A stretch of 64,000 bases of DNA from Streptomyces sp. NBC_01551 (GTDB lineage: Bacteria; Actinomycetota; Actinomycetes; Streptomycetales; Streptomycetaceae): assembly GCF_026339935.1 (NCBI RefSeq), contig NZ_JAPEPX010000001.1:2695001-2759000 (forward strand), in the 5' to 3' direction. Shown piece by piece: positions 42,332-50,877 of the stretch. Position 1 is the stretch's first letter. Each line of letters starts with the position of its first letter. Made by a program: the position numbers and the translations under genes. The notes under the pieces were generated by a model. It was not told where the DNA came from. It searched no databases and was given only the letters and a program-made list of their open reading frames with translations.

Positions 42332-42859
42332 ATGACGACGACCCCGGCCGCCGACGCGGCCACTGCTGCCACTGCTGCCACTGCTTCCGCTTCCGCTTCC
42401 GCCTCCGCCTCCGCCTCCGCCTCCGCCGACGAGCTGCTGCTTCCCGTCCCGGACGAGGACGGCGCGCCCTTCTGGGAGTACGCCGCCCGGGGCGAGCTGC
42501 GGATCCAGGCCTGCGCCTCCTGCGGCAGACTCCGCTTCCCGCCCAGACCGTGCTGCCCGCATTGCCAGTCGTTCGACTCCGAGTGGCGCCTGATGAGCGG
42601 ACGCGGGCGTATCTGGTCGTACGTCCGGCCGCACCCGCCCCTGCTGCCCGCCTACGCGGCGCAGGCCCCGTACAACGTGATCCTCGTGGAGCTCGCCGAC
42701 GCGCCGGGGATCCGGCTCGCCGGGAACCTGGTGGCCTCCCCCGACGCCCCGCTCGACTCGGTGGACCCGGGGCGGCTGCGCATCGGCGCCCGGGTCCAGG
42801 TCGCGTTCACCGAGACCGGCGGGATGGCCGTGCCCCGCTGGCTGCTGGAGCGGTCGTGA
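42332..42859 (+). CDS. DUF35 OB-fold protein with zinc ribbon
   Basis: A 175-residue protein. Residues 1-33 form a low-complexity Ala/Ser/Thr leader coded by hexanucleotide repeats. The zinc ribbon (CASCGRLRFPPRPCCPHC) and the OB domain follow, with YNVILVELADAPGIRLAGNLV. DUF35 proteins bind acyl-CoA and partner thiolase-fold proteins, as ChsH2's DUF35 domain does with Ltp2. It lies between the Ltp-like and the enoyl-CoA hydratase genes, overlapping the latter (GTGA). The operator at 41100 probably controls all three. Confidence 0.87.
   Translation: MTTTPAADAATAATAATASASASASASASASADELLLPVPDEDGAPFWEYAARGELRIQACASCGRLRFPPRPCCPHCQSFDSEWRLMSGRGRIWSYVRPHPPLLPAYAAQAPYNVILVELADAPGIRLAGNLVASPDAPLDSVDPGRLRIGARVQVAFTETGGMAVPRWLLERS
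42383..42424 (+). repeat. Hexanucleotide repeat inside the DUF35 gene
   Basis: Seven tandem units of GCTTCC or GCCTCC coding for Ala-Ser repeats near the N terminus. The number of units may vary among strains by slippage; changes keep the reading frame. Confidence 0.8.
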
Positions 42860-43632
42860 CGGTGCGGGTGGAGCGGGACAAGGCGACCGGGGTCGCGGTC
42901 GTCACCCTGGACCGGGAGCGCCGGCACAACGCCGTCGACCTGGAGACGGCCGCCGAACTGGCCGCCGTGTGGCGTGAGTTCCGGTTCGAGGACGAGGTGC
43001 GGGCGGCGGTGGTGACGGGCGCCGGGACGGCCGCGTTCTGCACCGGCATCGACCGCTCGGTCCAGGTCCCGCAGCCGGGTTCCCCGTACTCGGTCGACGA
43101 CCCGCTGGTGGCGATCGGCCCGAAGGCCAACGACCTGTGGAAGCCGGTGATCGCCGCCGTCAACGGCATGGCCTGCGGCGGCGCCTTCTACGTCCTGGGC
43201 GAGGCGGAGTTCCTGATCGCCTCCGACACGGCGAGCTTCTTCGACCCGCACACCACGTACGGGATGGTCAGCGCCTACGAGGCCGTCTACATGGCGCAGC
43301 GGATGCCGTTCGGCGAGGTCGCCCGGATGTCCCTGATGGGCACGGCGGAACGGCTCTCGGCGCGCCGGGCCTACGAGATCGGCCTGGTCTCCGAGCTGAC
43401 GGCGCCCGGGGAGCTGCTCCCGGCGGCGCTGCGGGCGGCGCAGACTCTGGCCGGATTTCCGACGGAGGGCGTGCAGGGCACCGTACGGGCGCTGTGGTCC
43501 GCGAAGCGGGCGGCGCTGCAACAGGCCCTGGACCAGGCGCCGGCGCTTATCGCGCTGGGGAACCTGACTCCGGAGCGGCAGGCCTCGCTGTTCGCGGGGC
43601 GGCGGGAGGCGCCGGAGCCCCGGGTGCGGTGA
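42856..43632 (+). CDS. Enoyl-CoA hydratase/isomerase family protein
   Basis: A 258-residue crotonase-fold enzyme. The oxyanion-hole segments are GTAAFCTGIDRS and NGMACGGAFYVLGEAEFLIAS. Other conserved parts include the DPHTTYGMVSAYEAVYMAQRM region. It hydrates an enoyl-CoA or performs a related crotonase reaction. The usual second catalytic glutamate region is altered, so an isomerase-type or hydrolase-type reaction is possible. GTG overlaps the DUF35 stop. It ends 11 bases from a convergent gene. Confidence 0.85.
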   Translation: MTVRVERDKATGVAVVTLDRERRHNAVDLETAAELAAVWREFRFEDEVRAAVVTGAGTAAFCTGIDRSVQVPQPGSPYSVDDPLVAIGPKANDLWKPVIAAVNGMACGGAFYVLGEAEFLIASDTASFFDPHTTYGMVSAYEAVYMAQRMPFGEVARMSLMGTAERLSARRAYEIGLVSELTAPGELLPAALRAAQTLAGFPTEGVQGTVRALWSAKRAALQQALDQAPALIALGNLTPERQASLFAGRREAPEPRVR

Positions 43633-43643
43633 GCGCCGGCCGG

Positions 43644-44261
43644 TCAGCGGGTGCGCTTGGGCTTCGGCTTGGAGGTGGACTTCGGCTTGGGCTTGCCGAT
43701 GCCGGAGCCGCCGTCGGTGGAAGTCTCGCCGGGGCTCGCAGTGGCGGTCGGGACGGCGTCGATCCGCCCGATGACGCAGCCGCGCACGTCCCCGGCCTTG
43801 GCCGGGAGGTCCATCGGCACCTCCACGGTCCGGCTCTCGCGCGCTTTCAGCGCGACCTCGACGGAGGCGGAGTCGACGCGGCCGGCCGCGCCCTCGAAGA
43901 CGAGGGGCACCCGGAAGGTGCGGTCGCCCGCCGTGTCGGAGGTGACCTTGAGGGTGGCCTTCGTACGGCCCGGGCCGGCGCAGGTGACGACCTCGGCGTG
44001 GGCGGGCGGGGCGGTCGGCGTCGAGGTGGCGGTGGGGGTGGCCGGGGCGGTCGCGTCGGCGCCGCTGCCCCCGCCGCCGCCGTAGGACTTCTTCTTCGGC
44101 TTGCCGCTCTTGGAGCTCGAACACCCGCCGCCGCTGCTCTTGCCGTTGCCCTTGCCGCTGCCCTTGCCGTCACTCTTGCCGCCGCTCGACGAGAAGCCCG
44201 TGAGCGCCAGTACGACGGCCGCGAGCACCGCCGCGAACCTGATCCGACGTCCAGCCACCAT
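43644..44261 (-). CDS. Exported protein with atypical lipobox
   Basis: A 205-residue protein. The signal segment VLALTGFSSSGG looks like a lipoprotein signal whose Cys is Phe at residue 23 (codon TTC where TGC would be expected). A Gly/Ser/Lys-rich region with a single Cys follows (SGGGCSSSKSG), then a short beta domain (about residues 88-170) and a Pro/Lys-rich tail. If unlipidated it would be secreted or membrane-anchored by the leader. No function is recognised. The gene lies between the convergent hydratase and the TetR gene. Confidence 0.62.
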   Translation of the reverse strand: MVAGRRIRFAAVLAAVVLALTGFSSSGGKSDGKGSGKGNGKSSGGGCSSSKSGKPKKKSYGGGGGSGADATAPATPTATSTPTAPPAHAEVVTCAGPGRTKATLKVTSDTAGDRTFRVPLVFEGAAGRVDSASVEVALKARESRTVEVPMDLPAKAGDVRGCVIGRIDAVPTATASPGETSTDGGSGIGKPKPKSTSKPKPKRTR

Positions 44262-44302
44262 GGCCCGAACCCCTCCCCCGTGGACAACGGCGGGCCACGC
44301 TA

Positions 44303-44983
44303 TCAGGAGCCGGCGCGGCCGTACCGGCTGAGGAAGAGGTCCACCCCGAGGCCCGCCCGGTCCCGCAGTTCCGCCTCCGACACCCGGTACGCCGGGTCGA
44401 AGGCCTTCGCGAGCTGCGGGACCGACACGGTGACCGCGACCAGCTGCCGGACGGCGAGTTCCACGTCCGGTACGTCGAGCACCCCGCGCGCGACGAGCAC
44501 CCGGACGGCCTCGACCAGGGGGCTGTTCATGGCGGCGTAGCTGCGCAGGTACCAGAGGCGGCCGAGCTGCGGGAAGCGCTCGGCCTCGCCGATGACGAGG
44601 CGGCGCAGCGACGTCAGCCGGTCGCAGAGCTGGAGCCGCATCCAGTCGGCCTGTACCGCGACGAGGGCTTCGCGCAGGTCAGGGGCGCGGGTGAGCATGT
44701 TTGCGCAGGGCTCCAGGCCGGCGTAGGCGTTGCCGAGGACGCCGCCGATGACGGCGAGGAAGAGCCGCTCCTTGCTGCCGAAGTGCTTGTACACGGTCGG
44801 CTTGGAGACCTCGGCGCGGGAGGCGATGGCGTCGACGGAGGCGGCGCTGTAGCCGCCGGCGAGGAACTCGGCCACGGCGGCCTTGGTGATCGCGCTCCGC
44901 TTGGCCCGCGAGACACCGGCCGCGTCGGGGATCACCGGGATCCCGAAGGCGTCGTACACGTCAGTGGCGGCGGGTGCGCTCAT
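44303..44983 (-). CDS. TetR-family regulator of the FMN reductase
   Basis: A 226-residue TetR protein. The helix-turn-helix (about residues 30-70) includes AIASRAEVSKPTVYKHFGSKE and the C-terminal ligand domain is typical in length. Start ATG 44983 is supported by TAGGGT (complement of 44991-44996), which ends seven bases upstream; a GTG at 44992 falls within that hexamer. A long inverted repeat lies between it and the divergent FMN reductase, so it probably represses both genes. Ligand unknown. Confidence 0.88.
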   Translation of the reverse strand: MSAPAATDVYDAFGIPVIPDAAGVSRAKRSAITKAAVAEFLAGGYSAASVDAIASRAEVSKPTVYKHFGSKERLFLAVIGGVLGNAYAGLEPCANMLTRAPDLREALVAVQADWMRLQLCDRLTSLRRLVIGEAERFPQLGRLWYLRSYAAMNSPLVEAVRVLVARGVLDVPDVELAVRQLVAVTVSVPQLAKAFDPAYRVSEAELRDRAGLGVDLFLSRYGRAGS

Positions 44984-45003
44984 GGGACTCACCCTACCCC
45001 CGA

Positions 45004-45049
45004 ACTAAACCAAACGGTGTAGTTGCGAGGTTGAACTACACGGTTTAGT
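45004..45049. promoter_or_regulatory. Inverted-repeat operator between TetR and FMN reductase
   Basis: AAACGGTGTAGTT (45012-45024) and AACTACACGGTTT (45034-45046) are inverted copies with one mismatch. ACTAAAC and GTTTAGT flank them. The region is AT-rich for this genome and lies just upstream of both genes. Confidence 0.65.
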
Positions 45050-45140
45050 CTCATCCCCGTCGAGCCGCCAACAGCCCGACGCAGCACGTGCCTTGCCGAC
45101 GTCCCGCGACGTCCCGCCGACGCCTTCCCAGGGGGAACCC

Positions 45141-45713
45141 ATGTCCGAGTACAAGATCCTCGCCATCTCCGGCAGCCTGCGCGCCGCCTCGCACAACACC
45201 GCCCTGGTGCGCGCCGCACAGAAGCACCAGCCCGGCGGCCTGAACATCGAGATCTACGAGGGCCTGCGCGAGATCCCCCCGTACGACATGGACATCGACA
45301 ACCCGCAGGACCGCCCGGCGGTCGTCAACGAACTGCGCCGGCTCGTCGCGGAGGCGGACGGCCTGTTCATCGCGACGCCGGAGTTCAACTACTCGATCCC
45401 CGGCACCCTGAAGAACGCCATCGACTGGATCAGCACCGACTGGACCAAGACCGAGGGCCTGCCGCTGCTGCGCAAGCCGATCGCGATCTCGGGCGCCGCC
45501 CCGACGAACTTCGGCTCGGTCCGCGCCCAGCTGGCGCTGCGCCAGGTGTTCGTGTGGACGGACAGCGACGTCGTCGTCAAGCCCGAGGTCATCCTCTTCC
45601 GCTCCTCCGAGCGCTTCGACGAGGCGGGCAACCTGACGGACGAGACCTCGATCGAACTCCTCAAGGGCCTGCTCGGCGCCCTGAAGACGAAGATCGACAA
45701 GTCCCGCGCCTGA
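45141..45713 (+). CDS. NADPH-dependent FMN reductase (flavodoxin-like)
   Basis: A 190-residue flavodoxin-fold protein. GSLRAASHNTALVRAA binds flavin phosphate near the N terminus, and TPEFNYSIPGTLKNAIDWIS is the family signature. The enzymes reduce FMN or quinones with NAD(P)H. It could feed reduced flavin to the LLM enzymes of the window, but nothing shows this. ATG has GGGGGAAC upstream. It is probably repressed by the divergent TetR protein. Confidence 0.9.
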   Translation: MSEYKILAISGSLRAASHNTALVRAAQKHQPGGLNIEIYEGLREIPPYDMDIDNPQDRPAVVNELRRLVAEADGLFIATPEFNYSIPGTLKNAIDWISTDWTKTEGLPLLRKPIAISGAAPTNFGSVRAQLALRQVFVWTDSDVVVKPEVILFRSSERFDEAGNLTDETSIELLKGLLGALKTKIDKSRA

Positions 45714-45851
45714 CCCCTCCCGGGCCCGTCCCCGGCCGCCGCCGTACCCCCCAACCCACGGGGGGTACACGCGTTTTGACCGGGAGCGGACCACACCCGA
45801 CTCCCCTCAGCGGCAGTCGGACGCCCGGGGGAAGTCCGTGGCAATCACCCC

Positions 45852-46426
45852 ATGCCGACACACTCCGTAGGCCCGGAAATCATCGCCTTCTACAGCGAGA
45901 CGATCAGCGAATCCGACCGGCTGAGCAGCAGCGCGGACGGCTTGCTGGAGATGGTCCGCACCCAAGAGCTGCTGCGGCGCCACCTTCCGATCGCGCCGGC
46001 CAAGGTCATCGACATCGGTGGCGGACCCGGCGCGCACGCACGATGGCTGACCAAGGACGGCTACGACGTCGACCCGATCGACCCGGTACCGCGTCACGTC
46101 GCGGAGGCTGCCGCCGCCGGGTTCAGCAGCGCGCTCGGCGATGCCCGCGCGTTGTCCGCCGCCGACGACTCGTACGACGTCGCGCTCGTCCTGGGCCCGC
46201 TGTACCACCTGCTCGACCCCGGCGACCGCATCCGGGCCCTGCGCGAAGCGGCCACGGCATCGAGGGCCCGGCGTGGTCGGCGCTCAAGGCCGCCGAACAG
46301 CACACCGGGAGCAGCCTGGCCGACACGAAGATGTTCGAGGCCGCGCTGACGGCGGCGCAGCTGGCCGAGCCGCACCCGGACCTGCTCGCCGCGAGCTCGC
46401 ACATGCTCGCCGTGGCCACGGCGTAG
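45852..46426 (+). pseudogene. Methyltransferase remnant, frameshifted and internally deleted
   Basis: The first part (45852 to about 46250) reads as the N-terminal half of a class I methyltransferase with VIDIGGGPGAHARWLTKDGY. The frame then fails: from 46251 onward it gives Arg-rich nonsense to a stop near 46349. The +1 or -1 frame continues instead as HGIEGPAWSALKAAEQHTGS and LAASSHMLAVATA, the normal C-terminal end of the same family. About 70-90 residues between the halves are missing. A deletion with frameshift near 46250-46262 explains this; a sequencing error alone would not, because residues are absent. Confidence 0.75.
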
Positions 46427-46495
46427 CCGGAGCCCCCGCCCCTCGAGCCCCGCCGGGCCCGCGCCCCGGGCCCCGCCGGGCCCGGGCATGACGGC

Positions 46496-46522
46496 GGCCC
46501 CGTCCCGCGAGGGGACGGGGCC
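46496..46522 (-). terminator. Terminator after the cyclophilin gene
   Basis: GGCCCCGTCCC and GGGACGGGGCC form an 11-bp perfect stem around a five-base loop, 26 bases beyond the cyclophilin stop. Confidence 0.75.
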
Positions 46523-46547
46523 GGCCAGCCGTGAAAGGCGGGGAAAA

Positions 46548-47054
46548 TCAGGCGGCTTCGACGACGCCCGAGGCGGCGATCTCGATCTTGCCGCGGGTGG
46601 CGCCCGAGGGGGTGCCGAGCTTCTCGATCGTGTCCACGATCTCCTGGCCCTGGACGACCTCGCCGAAGACGACGTGCTTGCCGTCCAGCCACGGGGTGAC
46701 GACGGTCGTGATGAAGAACTGCGAGCCGTTGGTGTTGCGGCCGGCGTTCGCCATCGACAGCAGGTACGGGCGGTCGTGCTTCAGCTGGAAGTTCTCGTCG
46801 GCGAACTTCTCGCCGTAGATGCTCTTGCCACCGGTGCCGTTGTGGTTGGTGAAGTCACCGCCCTGCAGCATGAACTGCGGGATGACGCGGTGGAAGCCGG
46901 AGCCCGCGTAGCCGAAGCCGTTCTGGCCGGTGGCCAGCTCGCGGAAGTTCCGCGCGGTCTGCGGGACGACCTCGTCGAAGAGGTTGAAGACGATACGGCC
47001 GGCGTCCTGGCCGTCGATCTTGATGTCGAAGTAAACGTTGCTCATGGGGTCCAT
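46548..47054 (-). CDS. Cyclophilin-type peptidyl-prolyl isomerase
   Basis: A 168-residue single-domain cyclophilin. Active-site segments are [20 protein letters not shown], with the catalytic Arg, and [26 protein letters not shown] closes the domain. It speeds proline isomerisation during protein folding in the cytoplasm; there is no signal peptide. The start at 47054 has GGGAG seven bases upstream; a second ATG at 47045 (MSNVYFD) is nearly as good and matches the usual N terminus of related proteins. It lies just downstream of afsK in the same direction. Confidence 0.92.
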   Translation of the reverse strand: MDPMSNVYFDIKIDGQDAGRIVFNLFDEVVPQTARNFRELATGQNGFGYAGSGFHRVIPQFMLQGGDFTNHNGTGGKSIYGEKFADENFQLKHDRPYLLSMANAGRNTNGSQFFITTVVTPWLDGKHVVFGEVVQGQEIVDTIEKLGTPSGATRGKIEIAASGVVEAA

Positions 47055-47170
47055 CCTGTCACTCCCGGTGCCGTACGCGACTCAGCGGGGCCCGGGCGCC
47101 GCCCGAACCGGGCACCGGGCCGCGCGCCGGGCCGGGCCCCGCGCGGGCCCGGGCCGGGCGACGTCCCAGG

Positions 47171-49639
47171 TCAGGTGCTCGTACGGGTGCCGGTTCCCTT
47201 GGCCGCGTCCAGGGCGTACACGCAGCGGTCCTTGCTGCACGCGTAGACCACGCCCGCCTCGGCCACCGGGGCACCGGTGATCTCCCCGCCCGTGGCGAGC
47301 TTCCAGCGGAGCTGGCCCCCCGCCGCGTCCAGGGTGTACAGGCAGTGGTCCGCCGAGCCGAAGTGCACCCGGCCGTCCGCGACCGCCGGCGGGCCGGTGA
47401 TCTCGCCGCCCGCCGCGAACCGCCACTTCGGGGTGCCCGTGACCGCGTCCAGGGTGTACAGCGCGCTGCCCGCCCCGAGGTGGACGTTGCCGCCCACGAC
47501 CAGCACCGGGTCCGAGGACGGCCGCGGCTCGGTCGCGATGCGCCAGCGGTCGGTGCCGGTCAGCGCGTCCAGGGCGTAGACGGTGCCCAGGTGGTCGGCG
47601 AGGTAGACCCCGCCGCCCGTGACCGCCGCGCCCGGCGCGAAGGCCGGGGCCGCCAGGAACACCGCCGGGGCCTCGAAGTGCCAGCGGACCCGGCCAGAGG
47701 CCCGGTCGACCGACAGCACGCGGGTGCCGGCGCTCACGTAGACGTTGCCGTCGGGCGCGGGAGTGACCCGTACGGGCACGTTCGCGCAGGACGCCGCGTC
47801 GCCGACCGGGTACGACCAGGCCTCCAGGCCGGAGCGGGCGTCCAGGGCGCGCAGCCGGGCGTCCTGCCACACGTACACCGTGCCGTCGTGGAGGACGGGG
47901 GCCGCCTCCGGGGTCTCGAAGTCGGTCTGCGCGCCGGTCAGCTCCCACAGCTTCTGGCCGTTGGAGGCCTCCCAGCCCTGTACGCCGCCGCCGCGCGTGG
48001 CGGTGACGACGGTGCCGCGCTCGGCGCGCAGGGCGTACACCCAGGCGTCGGCGGAGACCCGCCAGCGCTCGGAGCCGTCGGTGGCGTCGAGGGCGAAGAG
48101 GGAGGGGCCGTCGGAGGCGTGGATCCTGCCGTCGGCGACGGCCATGGACCAGGCGACGTCGCGCGTCTTGAACTGGCGGCGGCCGCTGGCCACGTCCAGG
48201 GCGTGCACCTCGAAGGAGGTGACGTACAGCAGGTCACCGGCGACGGTCGGGGTGCCCCACACCTCGTTGGACATGCGGAAGCGCCACGGCCGCCAGCGGC
48301 CGCTGTCCGGTGCGGGAGCGCCGGTACGGGAGCTCGTACGAGGGCCCGCACCGGAAACGGAGGAGACGGAGGAGGCGGAGGAGGCGGAGGAACCCGGCCC
48401 GGGGATGCCCGCGACGGCTTCCACCGCCGCCGCCGAGGAGCCGCCCGGCGGGCGCACCCATCCGGTCGCCGAATCCGCCGCGGCCTGCCCGGCCGACGCC
48501 ACGACGCCCGCCCGCGGACCGGGACCGATCGGCACCGGCGAGCCGCCGAGCCGCACCGGCTCGCCCGAGCGCACCGGGGACATCGGCGGATGGTGCGGGC
48601 GCGGCGGGGCCGCGTGCCCGGTGCGCGGGTCCACGTACGGCTCGACGCCGCGCGGGCGGCGGTGGGTGGCCGCCTCGGAACCCGAACCCGAACCCGAACC
48701 GGGACCGGGCGACGGGCGCGGGACCGGCGTGGCCGGGGCGGTGCGCTGCCCGGCCCGGCGGGCCTCGATCATCGCGACGGCCCGGCCGGGCAGCCACGCG
48801 GAGGCGGTGCCGCTGTCGTCGCCGCCGTCGAAGAGGTGCGGGGCCAGCTGGGCCTGGAGGTCGGCCGGGGTGGGCCGCAGCGTCGCGTCCATCTGCATGC
48901 AGGACTCGATCAGCGGCCGCAGCTCCTCGGGGAGCCCCTCCAGGTTGGGGCCCTCGCGCAGCAGCATGAACACCGTCTCCACCGGGTTCGCCCCGTGGTA
49001 CGGCGGATGCCCGGTCGCGGCGAAGACGAGCGTCGAGCCGAGCGAGAACACGTCGCTGGCGCCCTTGACGCTGCGCGAGTCCTTCGCCTGCTCGGGCGAC
49101 ATGTACGCAGGGGTGCCGACCGCGACGTTCGTCATGGTCAGGCGGGTGTTGGAGACGCCGCTCGCGATGCCGAAGTCGATCACGCGGGGGCCGTCCTCGA
49201 CGACCAGCACGTTGGACGGCTTCAGGTCGCGGTGCACCAGCCCCGCCCCGTGGATGGACTGCAGCGCCTCGGCGATGCCGGCCGCGAGCCACCGTACGGC
49301 CTGGGCGGGCATCGGCCCGCACTCGTTGACGATCTCCTCCAGGGAGGGCGCCGGGACGTACGCGGTCGCCAGCCACGGCACGGCGGCGCGCGGGTCGGCG
49401 TCGACGACGGCCGCCGTGTAGAAGCCGGACACCGCGCGCGCGGCCTCCACCTCGCGGGTGAAGCGCACCCGGAACAGCTGGTCCTCGGCGAGCTCGGTGC
49501 GCACCGTCTTGATCGCGACTCTGCGTCCGGACGCCGACCGTGCGAGATAGACCAGCCCCATGCCGCCGGCGCCGAGCCGTCCCAGCACCTCGAAGGGGCC
49601 GATCCGTCTCGGGTCGTGCTGCGTCAGCTGCTCCACCAC
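47171..49639 (-). CDS. afsK: AfsK, membrane-associated Ser/Thr protein kinase
   Basis: An 822-residue kinase. The kinase domain (about residues 13-275) has GAGGMG, Lys44 in [14 protein letters not shown] (Asp138), DFG (Asp155) and the activation segment [18 protein letters not shown]. Thr168, the known autophosphorylation site of S. coelicolor AfsK, is conserved at the same number, supporting this GTG start. A Pro/Ser-rich linker joins the kinase to a C-terminal PQQ-type beta-propeller (about residues 450-815) with repeats such as [15 protein letters not shown]. AfsK phosphorylates AfsR. GGAGG lies just upstream of the GTG. It is 8.6 kb from afsS, with unrelated genes between. Confidence 0.95.
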   Translation of the reverse strand: MVEQLTQHDPRRIGPFEVLGRLGAGGMGLVYLARSASGRRVAIKTVRTELAEDQLFRVRFTREVEAARAVSGFYTAAVVDADPRAAVPWLATAYVPAPSLEEIVNECGPMPAQAVRWLAAGIAEALQSIHGAGLVHRDLKPSNVLVVEDGPRVIDFGIASGVSNTRLTMTNVAVGTPAYMSPEQAKDSRSVKGASDVFSLGSTLVFAATGHPPYHGANPVETVFMLLREGPNLEGLPEELRPLIESCMQMDATLRPTPADLQAQLAPHLFDGGDDSGTASAWLPGRAVAMIEARRAGQRTAPATPVPRPSPGPGSGSGSGSEAATHRRPRGVEPYVDPRTGHAAPPRPHHPPMSPVRSGEPVRLGGSPVPIGPGPRAGVVASAGQAAADSATGWVRPPGGSSAAAVEAVAGIPGPGSSASSASSVSSVSGAGPRTSSRTGAPAPDSGRWRPWRFRMSNEVWGTPTVAGDLLYVTSFEVHALDVASGRRQFKTRDVAWSMAVADGRIHASDGPSLFALDATDGSERWRVSADAWVYALRAERGTVVTATRGGGVQGWEASNGQKLWELTGAQTDFETPEAAPVLHDGTVYVWQDARLRALDARSGLEAWSYPVGDAASCANVPVRVTPAPDGNVYVSAGTRVLSVDRASGRVRWHFEAPAVFLAAPAFAPGAAVTGGGVYLADHLGTVYALDALTGTDRWRIATEPRPSSDPVLVVGGNVHLGAGSALYTLDAVTGTPKWRFAAGGEITGPPAVADGRVHFGSADHCLYTLDAAGGQLRWKLATGGEITGAPVAEAGVVYACSKDRCVYALDAAKGTGTRTST

Positions 49640-49771
49640 TCGCCTCCACACCTCCCCGTACGGACCCTCGCCGGGCCCGTTTCCACCGGTCGCGCGGCGG
49701 CACGCGGCGGTCGGCCCCGTGCAGCGTCTCACTCCGGGGCGCCGCCCCGGGGTCGCGCAACCCCGATTCTG

Positions 49772-50599
49772 TCAGGCCCGCGCCTGCTCCGGTCCCTGCT
49801 CAGGCTGTGCTTTCGCACGAGGCTCCGAGAGGATGCCGAAGACGGCCCCCTGATTGTCCGCGAGGACGGCGATCCGCCCGTACGGCGTATCGAAGGGATC
49901 GGCCGTGACCCGGCCGCCGAGGCGCTTGGCCGTGGCGACCGTCTGGTCGCAGTCGGGGACCGCGAAGTAGAGCAGGAAGTGCGCCGGCATGATCTCCGGG
50001 AAGGCGTCGGTGATCAAGGTCCGGCCGAGGACGGCGGTGTCGGAGCCGGGGGCGCTGCCGGGCGGGGACCAGACCCGGTACTCGACGCCGCTCTCGGGGT
50101 CGTCCTGGTCCTCGGGGACGTAGCCGAAGACCTTGGCGTAGAAGACGTCCACGGCGTCGCGGGCGCGGGTGTAGACCTCCGCCCAGCAGTACGTGTACGG
50201 CTCCTGCTGGGCGTCGAAGCCGTGGTGGGTGCCGGGCTGCCAGAGGCCGAAGACGGCCCCGCCGGGGTCGGCGGCCATGGCGGCCGTGCCGTACGGGCCG
50301 ACGGGCTGGGGGTCCATCACCATCTGGCCGCCGGCGGCGCGGATGCGGGCGGCGCAGGCGTAGGCGTCCGAGGTGTACAGGTAGACGCCCCAGACGGTCG
50401 GCATCCGGCCGTCGGGCTTGGGGGCGAGGGCGGCGACGTTGCGGCCGAGGCTGTACGCCTGGGTGTAGCCGCCGTACTGGGGTCCCGCGCCGGGGCCGAA
50501 GGTCCACCCGAAGAGCTCACCGTAGAAGCGCTTGCCCGCCTCGACGTCCGGGAGGGAGGCGTCGACCCAGCAGGGTGCGCCTTCCGCGAATGCGGCCAT
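49772..50599 (-). CDS. VOC-family (glyoxalase-like) protein with two domains
   Basis: A 275-residue protein with two vicinal-oxygen-chelate modules, each about 125 residues. The first starts GAPCWVDASLPDVEAGKRFY and the second CWAEVYTRARDAVDVFY, each ending in a DPxGAVFG or DNQGAVFG strand. Members include glyoxalases, dioxygenases and antibiotic-binding proteins; metal ligands are not obvious here. GGAAGGAA lies about 11 bases before the ATG. It is divergent from the TetR gene at 50878 across 278 bases, which contain DnaA-box sequences. Confidence 0.78.
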   Translation of the reverse strand: MAAFAEGAPCWVDASLPDVEAGKRFYGELFGWTFGPGAGPQYGGYTQAYSLGRNVAALAPKPDGRMPTVWGVYLYTSDAYACAARIRAAGGQMVMDPQPVGPYGTAAMAADPGGAVFGLWQPGTHHGFDAQQEPYTYCWAEVYTRARDAVDVFYAKVFGYVPEDQDDPESGVEYRVWSPPGSAPGSDTAVLGRTLITDAFPEIMPAHFLLYFAVPDCDQTVATAKRLGGRVTADPFDTPYGRIAVLADNQGAVFGILSEPRAKAQPEQGPEQARA

Positions 50600-50648
50600 G
50601 AGCCCGGTTCCTTCCGTTGTGCCCCTGAAACAGGATGTGCCCGAAAAC

Positions 50649-50669
50649 TTGTCCACAGCCTGTTGATAA
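50649..50669. promoter_or_regulatory. Two DnaA-box-like sequences
   Basis: TTGTCCACA (50649-50657) equals the Streptomyces DnaA-box consensus. Three bases on, TGTTGATAA (50661-50669) is TTATCAACA on the other strand, one base from a DnaA box. They lie between the VOC and TetR genes, far from any visible replication origin, so a DnaA-linked regulatory role is possible. Confidence 0.45.
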
Positions 50670-50865
50670 GACTATTCGGGGGATACGCCACGATACGTAC
50701 CGGGGCCGATTCCGGCCTCGCCGGCACCGCCCGGCCCCGACGGCACGCCCCCGGCCCCGCCTCACCACCGGGCCCGGGCCGGGCCGATTCCAGCCCCGCG
50801 GGCGTGTGAGGCGGCCGGGTAACCCCATTTGCAGGCGGCCGAATCGCGCGCCGATCACCCCTCGG

Positions 50866-50871
50866 TAAGCT
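50866..50871 (+). promoter_or_regulatory. Putative leaderless -10 of the TetR gene
   Basis: TAAGCT ends six bases before the ATG at 50878. A degenerate CTGACG-type site (CTGACGGCATGACAG, 50870-50884, 10 of 12 arm bases) overlaps the hexamer and the start codon. Confidence 0.45.
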
Positions 50872-50877
50872 GACGGC

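Noticed and set aside
44303..45049. The TetR gene at 44303 as regulator of the CTGACG palindromes
   Set aside because: Its own intergenic region carries a different inverted repeat (AAACGGTGTAGTT) and no CTGACG site.
50649..50669. Chromosomal replication origin
   Set aside because: Only two DnaA-box-like sequences; oriC in Streptomyces has many boxes beside dnaA and dnaN, none of which is present.
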